Origin: Azorinus chamasolen
Lineage: Eukaryota; Mollusca; Bivalvia; Cardiida; Solecurtidae
Direction: 5' to 3'
DNA: 64,000 bases
NCBI GenBank assembly: GCA_963576725.1
Contig: OY755241.1
Span: 32,800,853-32,864,852, forward strand
The stretch's first letter is position 1. Each line of letters begins with the position of its first letter. The notes below the pieces were generated by a model. It searched no databases. It saw only the letters and a program-made list of their open reading frames with translations, and was not told the origin of the DNA. Positions 59,101-64,000 of this stretch are shown here, one piece after another. Position numbers and translations under genes: made by a program.

Positions 59101-62100
59101 TACATTATACATATACTGTGCATAAACATACGCGCATCAAAAAGAAATGACAATACAGAAACAGAAATACGTACAGAGGGATTATCATCTTTCATTCAAT
59201 AACTTAAAGCAGCACATTCGAAACTATGAGGACGTTTAGTGCAGTATACCGCGCTGTCTGCTCAGGACACAAACCGTTTGATACCCTGATTGGTTTTTTT
59301 TAAAGAAATAGAAAAAAATTATCTTTTTCGTGTAGTGAATAAAACGATATTTCACTCCGCATATGGTTTGCGCGTGGAGCTAAGGCCTGTAGCTATTAGA
59401 GATGATGTAATCATCATATGATAAAGAGTTTCATACAACATTTCAATTTCAGTCGGTCCTTGATGAGTCAACACATCCATGGGGATTGAGAGTTGAAAGA
59501 GTCGAAGTGTAAGTTACTGGATAATATAATATCATATTATAGAATAGAATGGAATAGAACAGAATAGACAAGACCAGATCGCCCCACCCACCCCACCAAC
59601 ACAACACAATGTGATATGTGTCCGTCGAATATATCAGGATTTGTATTATTGTTATGTTATCGCGTTCAAATATATTCTGTGCTTGTGTCAATTACATTTC
59701 GTATTCTCTGATCTAAATCCAACGTGTGCCAAAAGTACATTCCAATCTAAACAAAATTGTTCAAACGTTCGTGATGGATGTCCAAACAATTGCGAATGAT
59801 GTCAATGTTTATCTATCTGTACAGTAAATATTGACCATTAGTTCATTTCCAAACTCTTGGCTAAGAGTAAAAGTTTTCATAACTACCCATTACGTCGTGC
59901 AAAACAGTGATAAGCACTAAGCACCCTTGCTGATATAATGAGAGACGAGTAAATGAACGTGTCATTAGGATCCATATAGTATGTACATGTATATATTATT
60001 TCGTTCCAGACAATCTCTACTTTAACATTTACATAAACTGTTTTATCTAGCCAAAGGTTAAACCTTACATGCTGTGTCTGAATTTCCTAATAGAACCATG
60101 TACCATGTAAAAGTACAGTATAACTTGTCCTAAACGGCCAGTCATTTATTGAACATAGGAGTGTTAAAAGGGAGATGGTTGCTTAATGTAAGGCAATGCA
60201 GAAAACTCCTATCGTAGCTTTCTGTATTATATTTTACTTGCATTAAGCTGCCGCCTGCCTTACAACCCCATAATTAGGCCACAGTCTGGCTGTCGCTTAC
60301 GACAGGCTCTACCGTATTCTACAATATTTGCTTCATATTTTCCTAGTTAATACTTTTTAGAACCCACCCATGCAATGAAATTAAATTCGCCCAAAGTAAA
60401 CCTTTGGACAAGACCATTTAGATATACGGGTAAACACATTTGTACTTAGTCTACCATACATAAACAAATAGATTATATCCAGACCAGAAGGCTCCTGATC
60501 AAGGTCTGCACTATTTAATATAGTTCGTCCTTCGATGTCGAAGATGACCATAGTTTCATCTCTGCTTATTCCTTCTTTGAGTGTTGTGAGTTCGCAGATG
60601 GCTGAAAAGTCCAATCCTCGCATGGAACGTCCTTCCACATTTCGGACAAGACGGTCCGGATGGTGCTATTTACTGCACTATTTACTGCATATGTTGCACG
60701 TAAATCCTTATAGGATATACGGAAATAAAGAAAATAGTTCTCTTAAAATACTCAATAAGACAAGTCCACTCCGATATAAGGGTAACTATGACTGTATATA
60801 CTGTTTCCAGCAAAGACGTCGAGCTACCAAAGAAGATGCAGAGAGTTATGGCGGCTGAAGCTGAGTCTTCTAGAGAAGCCAGAGCTAAGGTAAGTTACAT
60901 TCGTGTCATTACTTGTCCAAACATTAATGATTTCGCTACAAAGTATGGTTGCCTGCAACAGTCTGCTTCAGTATCCTTGATACTTTTCTTCATTTTGTTT
61001 CGAAAATATAACCACAGTAACAGATGAGACGCCGAGTTGAGACGAGTTACTCGGCACCTGGATCCTCACAGGATATATGTGACAATTTGACCTACGTCCG
61101 ATTTGTTCAACCATTTGAGAACCTACAGTATGGTCTCGCTAATGGACCACATGATGTATTAAATAACACGAGAGTCTAAAACACGAGTGGTTGCTAAAAG
61201 CAGGCAAATCTAATGCAGAAAGTTCCTCCTATAGATTTCTTTATATTATACAACACAGTAGATACAGTAAAACCCCTATAAACTAGAAATTCTAGTAGGG
61301 AAGAATATAGATACTTTTAGGCAGAATGTTACTTAATGCAGACTGGAAGTCATGCTCCTCTAGGGGCTTTCTGCATGTCTTTCACCCTGCATTAAGCTGC
61401 CATCTATCTCAAATTCCGATATTTATACAAAATTTAACGTCCGGTTTAGAGGGGTTTACTGTATACGATGGTTGTAAATATAACTCAAGTTGGATGAACT
61501 GCAAAAGAAAAACAGGTTTTTTAACCCTGAATGTACGGGAACTGAGAATACAATACATTTCCAAACAGTGTTTAACCCTTTCCCTGTCCTATATTTATTC
61601 TAAATTTCAATACCTAATGAACATTCATGAACGAAATAGTTTTAACGAGATATGGAAGGTGATGCATTGTAGCCATTTTAGAAAGTAAAGACACAGATCT
61701 ATCAAATTACATTAGCAAACAGAGCAGACCCTGATCAGACGGGTGATATAGGAGCCGTCTGGTCTGGGTCTACTTGCAGCTGCATGAAAAGGCGTCCAAA
61801 TGAAGGAAAGGGTTATTTAAATTCAGAAAGAAAAGTGGGAGCCAGTTTTAATTATTAAGCACATAAGAGGTTATCACTTTGCCCCAAGAAATATTAGTGT
61901 AAGAAATAATTAAGAGAGGAACATTTGGCCATGGCAGAAACTATAGAATTAGATCTGTATTATTTCAGAGCAGACTCTTACAGGGACTGTCTGGTCTGGG
62001 TATACTCTGTTTGCAGGGGGTTGAAAGGAATGTCTATGGAAAATGTTAAGCTAATCTCAGTTCTATAAGCATTTGGTTCTTTCAATTCCCTTCACAAATA

Positions 62101-62428
62101 CCACCGGTGTTCTAACAGTGTAGATCCTGATGATACGCCAAAGTACAGCACATTTTACCTGAATCTAAACTGCTCGAATAGATTTATTACAGTGTGTCCA
62201 TGCATTTCATTGTTGATGGTTTTGTGTTCATTTTCCCAGGTGATTGCGGCGGACGGCGAGGTGAAGGCGTCCCGCTCCCTGAAGGAAGCAGCAGACATCA
62301 TCAGCCAGTCGCCCTGCGCCTTACAGCTGCGCTACCTTCAGACACTTGGCCACATTGCGGCAGAGAATCATTCCACAATCCTCTTTCCGCTGCCTGTTGA
62401 CACATTATCTACATTCTTGAAAAAGTAG
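50992..62428 (+). CDS. STOM: Stomatin-like protein, paralogue B (whole gene)
   Basis: Second SPFH/stomatin gene, head to head with paralogue A. Exons 1, 2, 5, 6, 7 and 8 are clear and clean. Exon 3 is cut to 38 nt and loses the conserved FRLG..GPG block, and exon 4 has five tandem acceptors. If the fourth acceptor (exon start 56425) is used, the coding sequence is 855 nt (284 codons plus stop), uninterrupted, and the same length as paralogue A; the fifth acceptor (56448, the one homologous to paralogue A) would frameshift after the shortened exon 3. The protein keeps the hairpin proline (FFPF), PPQE, PWG and the C-terminal STILFPLPVD, but has Phe for Cys in the FPC motif. It is either a diverged functional paralogue or an early pseudogene; conserved exons 5-8 favour function. 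Confidence 0.85.
51166..51406. mobile_element. TTAA element, family D
   Basis: CCCTTTCGGCGCC...GGCGGTGAAAGGG after TTAA (51162-51165) and before TTAC. Hairpin core shares the GTAGTCCCTG...GGACCGCACTATTTGT layout with 2108-2346. In stomatin B intron 1. Confidence 0.75.
51886..52092. mobile_element. Pogo/Tigger-like hairpin element
   Basis: CAGTTAACTTAACCCTCTTA...TTAAGAGAGGTTTTACTG; inner hairpin is long and nearly perfect (ATGCAGGGTGAAAGTCATGC, AAAGCTCCTGTAGGAGC). In stomatin B intron 1. Confidence 0.75.
52452..52640. mobile_element. Pogo/Tigger-like hairpin element, CTTAAGCGACC type
   Basis: CAGTAGAACCTGTCTTAAGC...; right end GTAGCCGCTTAA is interrupted by a family E element. Confidence 0.7.
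52640..52815 (-). mobile_element. TTAA element, family E, partial, nested
   Basis: Left end lost; core reduced to AAACCATTGCTATATTTATC then TATCACAATGGTTTC. Sits at the TTAA in the right inverted repeat of the pogo-like element 52452-52640. Confidence 0.65.
52894..53024 (+). CDS. STOM: Stomatin B exon 2 (membrane hairpin)
   Basis: Acceptor CCGTGTTTCAG, donor AAAG|GTAGGG, 131 nt, four codons longer than in paralogue A. It codes NRGRGHETTREYNGLGVCGV, then ILMVFSFFIVLVFFPFSMLC and TLK. The single Cys before the hydrophobic run and the FFPF proline match stomatin topology. Confidence 0.93.
53740..54000. repeat. Dispersed repeat, GTTCATGAGTAGTAATT family
   Basis: Shares GTCTGTTCATGAGTAGTAAT, ACTACTCACGCCCCCT and AGAAAATATAACAACACTGA with 57415-57612 in the same gene's next introns, and the last part with 21290-21345. 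Confidence 0.65.
54098..54514. mobile_element. Pogo/Tigger-like hairpin element with nested TTAA element
   Basis: CAGTAGAACC, then the family E insertion 54116-54327, then AGCGACCCTCAAAAGGAGG..., inner arms GCAGGTGGTAGTTTAATGC, right end CGCTTAAGACAGGTTCTACTG-like. Between exons 2 and 3 of stomatin B. Confidence 0.75.
54116..54327 (-). mobile_element. TTAA element, family E, nested in pogo-like element
   Basis: TTAA (54112-54115) at left, TTCA at right, perfect core. Interrupts the left inverted repeat of the element 54098-54514 between CAGTAGAACC and AGCGACC. Confidence 0.8.
55443..55642. mobile_element. Pogo/Tigger-like hairpin element
   Basis: CAGTCAAATCTTCATAACTG...GCTAACGAGGTTTAACTG, inner arms ACAGGTGGCAGCTTAATGCA. 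Ends about 110 bp upstream of the shortened exon 3 of stomatin B. Confidence 0.7.
55752..55789 (+). CDS. STOM: Stomatin B exon 3, shortened
   Basis: Acceptor TTTGGTTCAG, then GTG GTG AGT CAG, coding VVSQYQRGVIWA plus two bases, and a weak donor CCAG|GTTAGA. It aligns with VVRQYERGVIFR of paralogue A, but reading on meets TAA three codons later, so the remaining 33 or so nt of the ancestral exon are no longer coding. It ends in phase 2 whereas paralogue A exon 3 ends in phase 1. I found no separate small exon supplying the missing LGKI..GPG residues before 56448. Confidence 0.7.
55846..56165. repeat. (ACT)n trinucleotide repeat
   Basis: About 320 bp of imperfect ACT/ATT/GCT triplets, directly after the shortened exon 3 of stomatin B. 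It is in the intron just before the tandem acceptors. Confidence 0.95.
56325..56460 (+). repeat. Tandem acceptor-site repeat, 5 units of 23-29 bp
   Basis: Units of TGTACTTACAGGTCTTGTGT plus TCCTGTTTC. Each has an AG acceptor and the first 15 or so nt of exon 4. Confidence 0.85.
56425..56530 (+). CDS. STOM: Stomatin B exon 4 (start uncertain, 56425 or 56448)
   Basis: The end at CAAGAG|GTGAAT is clear, and the exon codes GLVFLFPFVDELTIVDMRTY followed by CYNIPPQE. Five near-identical acceptors give possible starts at 56339, 56367 (its acceptor has lost a C), 56396, 56425 and 56448. The start homologous to paralogue A is 56448 (83 nt), but only 56425 (106 nt) is in frame with the 38-nt exon 3; it would add RSCVPVLT before GLVFLFP. 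Confidence 0.75.
56946..57289. mobile_element. Pogo/Tigger-like hairpin element with LINE insertion
   Basis: CAGAAGAAATTGCTTTAAGC...CGCTTATGACAGGTTATACTG; interrupted at 57012-57157. Confidence 0.7.
57012..57157 (+). mobile_element. LINE 3' fragment with zinc-knuckle codons
   Basis: 146-bp insertion flanked by the 9-bp duplication GCAGGTGGT (57003-57011 and 57158-57166). One frame reads CSRECLSDIDLVSHQRAC, a C-x3-C...H-x4-C knuckle as at the C-terminus of many animal LINE ORFs, then ends with an ATGATGATGATG run. It interrupts the pogo-like hairpin element at 56946-57289. Confidence 0.7.
57415..57612. repeat. Dispersed repeat, second copy
   Basis: Direct-orientation relative of 53740-54000, more diverged. 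Confidence 0.6.
57665..57904 (+). mobile_element. TTAA element, family A1 (intact)
   Basis: TTAA on both sides (57661-57664, 57905-57908). Core 57802-57869 nearly perfect apart from the T/T position. Reference copy for family A1. Confidence 0.8.
58589..58792 (+). CDS. STOM: Stomatin B exon 5 (SPFH core)
   Basis: Acceptor TTGTTCTCAG, donor GCAG|GTATTT, 204 nt, phase 0 at both ends. It codes ILTKDSVTVKVDAVIYMCIY, then SSAATQLLGATTLRNIMGTR and DRDSISRAMQ. Ungapped to paralogue A. Confidence 0.95.
58793..59452. other. Stomatin B intron 5-6
   Basis: AT-rich; no element recognised. Confidence 0.5.
59453..59508 (+). CDS. STOM: Stomatin B exon 6
   Basis: Acceptor TTTCAATTTCAG, donor AAGT|GTAAGT, 56 nt. 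It codes SVLDESTHPWGLRVERVE plus two bases of Val. Confidence 0.95.
60116..60314. mobile_element. Pogo/Tigger-like hairpin element
   Basis: CAGTATAACTTGTCCTAAAC...TTACGACAGGCTCTACCG; diverged inner arms. Between exons 6 and 7 of stomatin B. Confidence 0.65.
60518..60673 (-). mobile_element. LINE 3' fragment with C2H2 codons
   Basis: Insertion of 156 bp flanked by the 11-bp duplication TGCACTATTTA (60507-60517 and 60674-60684). The minus strand reads CPKCGRTFHARIGLFSHLRT and H, a C2H2 finger typical of the C-terminal end of animal LINE polyproteins. It lies about 140 bp upstream of stomatin B exon 7. Confidence 0.7.
60811..60889 (+). CDS. STOM: Stomatin B exon 7
   Basis: Acceptor CTGTTTCCAG, donor CTAAG|GTAAGT, 79 nt. 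It codes KDVELPKKMQRVMAAEAESS and then REARAK. Confidence 0.95.
61265..61461. mobile_element. Pogo/Tigger-like hairpin element
   Basis: CAGTAAAACCCCTATAAACT...GGTTTAGAGGGGTTTACTG. More diverged or partial members: 8698-8880, 18265-18370, 23493-23690, 24140-24240, 29340-29500, 32400-32600, 38075-38265, 38325-38522, 42200-42300, 50745-50941, 58384-58520, 61120-61262 and 63480-63625. Confidence 0.65.
61576..61812 (+). mobile_element. TTAA element, family A1
   Basis: TTAA (61572-61575) then CCCTTTCCCTGTCCTATA..., ends AAGGAAAGGGTTAT. Right arm of the core truncated after GGGTCTACTTGC. Confidence 0.75.
62240..62428 (+). CDS. STOM: Stomatin B exon 8 (stop codon)
   Basis: Acceptor CATTTTCCCAG, 189 nt including TAG. 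It codes VIAADGEVKASRSLKEAADI, then ISQSPCALQLRYLQTLGHIA and a tail ending LSTFLKK. Confidence 0.95.
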   Translation: MIAADGEVKASRSLKEAADIISQSPCALQLRYLQTLGHIAAENHSTILFPLPVDTLSTFLKK

Positions 62429-62430
62429 CT

Positions 62431-62436
62431 AATAAA
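62431..62436 (+). terminator. Candidate poly(A) signal of stomatin B
   Basis: AATAAA begins 2 nt after the TAG stop. If used, the 3' UTR would be only about 20-30 nt long. Position and strand are right, but whether it is used is not visible from sequence. Confidence 0.45.
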
Positions 62437-62756
62437 AGGGAGATGGAACAATGCAGATTGTACCCCGTCCATTATAAATATACTTTATTCTAATTGTACC
62501 AAAGTTATGAATACTTTTGTGAAAGAACATGTTTACCATGATCCAAACTAGGATCAATTCCAGATTATATCAATAGCCAGCCAACGATATAAGATCCTTA
62601 TAATATGGCGCCTACAGGAGTCCTCTGATCTAGGTCTACTCTTTTTGCAAAGGTGTTAAAAGACAAATCTATGAGGTATGGTGTTGCTGCAGAGTGACAG
62701 TCATGTAGAACTTTTCCAGACGAGATTTTACCCTGCACTAAGCCACCACCTTTCTT

Positions 62757-62952
62757 AACCCATTCCATTATATTGACACCTTTGTGCGTCTCTGGTAATA
62801 CTCATTTATTGAAACCATTGTGATAAATAGAACATTTATCACAATGGTTTAATAAATACAAATTTCTGAATATTGTCTTTTCTCTAGTAAATGCTACTTT
62901 TCGGTAGATTTATTCAAAAGGGATTGGCCAAAAATAGCCTATGATGGAAACA
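62757..62952 (+). mobile_element. TTAA element, family E, short core
   Basis: AACCCATTCCATTATATTGAC... with reduced hairpin (AACCATTGTGATAAATAGAA / ATTTATCACAATGGTT). Other partial copies: 1975-2045, 8277-8385 and 39936-40110. Confidence 0.65.
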
Positions 62953-63841
62953 CTGATGATGATACTAATTAAATTGTTCTGAATAGCGAGTTTGACCCGT
63001 ATATGTGTACATGTATTTAACATGGAACATGAAAGTGTAATGTAACATCATTGATGAACAATAGAGTACATTCAATAGAAAGGGTTTAAATTTGCAACAG
63101 GATTTTGGAGTGTAGAAAGTTCTTTTAAACACAACCAGATGTATTTTTTACCTTGCTGAAATTTTCAGATATCGACACTGTCCATCATCAGAGGACTGTC
63201 ATCGGCTGTTTCCGCTAATGGCGAAAGTAGGCCCGTAGGCCCCCGAAAGTCATCTACGTTGAATAGGGATGGGGGGGGGGGCAATAAGTTGCCGGTTGTG
63301 TTTAAAAGAACTTTTTATACTATGAATGTACCAACCAGATGATCTCATACAACGTTTGTGAAGGCAAACTCTGTTGACCCTGATCAGATGATTCCCCGGT
63401 GAGCCCTTTGATCTGTATGACCACTATTTGCAAATGTCCATTTAACCCCTTTCCGGCATTGTAAAGGTTAAGTGGAAGTACAGTAGAGTCTTGCTAATGG
63501 GATAAAAAAAATTGAACATATGAGACTGTAAAAGCAGGTGGTTGATTAATGCGGGTCAGAAGTAATGCAAGAGGCTACTATAGGACTTCTTAGGCTTCTT
63601 TTGAGTGGTCGTAATAGCTAGACTTTACTTTCATGTTTTTGCGAGAATACTCAAGATTGTTAGAATAAAATTTATTTTGAATCATACGATCAGATCGACG
63701 GTTGAGTGTAAAATTGTCGTAACGGTGCGAACACTCTCGATGAGTTTTGCAAACCGTACGTATACAAATGCGTGACAGTCTGATAGTGAATTTCAATAAC
63801 AAAATGAATCGTTGGCAATTTCAGACAAACAATCGTTTTAA

Positions 63842-64000
63842 CCCTTTACTTGATAAATATTCATGTAACATAACCACTGTATCAGATTAACTAGCTGATC
63901 TTTTATAATGGCAAAATAAACAAGTGACTTTTGAAAATGTCACAAACATTACCATTTCATAAGCAAACATGACAGATCCTGACGAGATAGCTCGTACAGG
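63842..64000 (+). mobile_element. TTAA element, family A2, cut by window end
   Basis: TTAA (63838-63841), CCCTTTACTTGATAAATATTC..., then the left arm of a core AGCAAACATGACAGATCCTG at the last bases of the window. Confidence 0.65.

Noticed and set aside
60535..60858. 107-codon plus-strand frame before stomatin B exon 7
   Set aside because: It is the antisense of the LINE fragment plus intron; the real exon 7 starts at 60811 in another context.

Overview
This is a 64 kb piece of an AT-rich, intron-rich eukaryotic nuclear genome with very little coding sequence and very many repeats. A marine mollusc, probably a bivalve, is my best inference. It rests on repeats of a kind I associate with bivalves (the 'GACAGACAAACCAAC' to 'TTTGCGGGGGTAT' repeat at 17.2-17.5 kb and the 'TCGCTCACC' type repeat at 15.1-15.3 kb), a tRNA-headed SINE, a Penelope-like element, and hundreds of short palindromic elements. 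The species cannot be fixed from the sequence alone.

The real genes are two stomatin/prohibitin-domain (SPFH) paralogues arranged head to head. Paralogue A is on the minus strand. It has a TATA box at 45.1 kb, a 5' UTR exon at 45.0 kb, and eight coding exons from 37304 down to 7477; the exons join to an uninterrupted 284-residue stomatin. Paralogue B is on the plus strand, with coding exons from 50999 to 62428. Exons 1, 5, 6, 7 and 8 have exactly the same length in both genes (52, 204, 56, 79 and 189 bp) and the same phases, so they arose by an inverted duplication. Paralogue B is odd in the middle. Exon 3 has shrunk to 38 bp, and the acceptor of exon 4 is present in five tandem copies, only one of which restores the reading frame. 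In paralogue A the same exon 4 has its donor site repeated eight times in a 34-bp minisatellite.

A third, unrecognised set of minus-strand exons (18754-21700, with an OB-fold-like stretch) lies in an intron of paralogue A. It sits inside a 6.0 kb unit with CACTG...CAGTG ends, flanking TA and AAAACAC-rich subterminal DNA, which looks like a CACTA-type DNA transposon with cargo.

The rest is mobile and repetitive DNA. There are several families of TTAA-flanked, CCC...GGG-ended (piggyBac-like) miniature elements with a central hairpin of about 65 bp. There is a large family of TA-flanked CAGTARAACC-ended (pogo/Tigger-like) hairpin elements. Also present are a TRIM retrotransposon with identical 165-bp LTRs (35035-35471), a Penelope-like 3' fragment with a GIY-YIG domain (9218-10239), two LINE 3' fragments with zinc-knuckle codons and target-site duplications, two SINE copies, and at least eight minisatellite arrays. 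The most striking structural signal is that the hairpin arms, in both superfamilies, carry one same-base mismatch (T/T in one orientation, A/A in the other) at a fixed position in nearly every copy.
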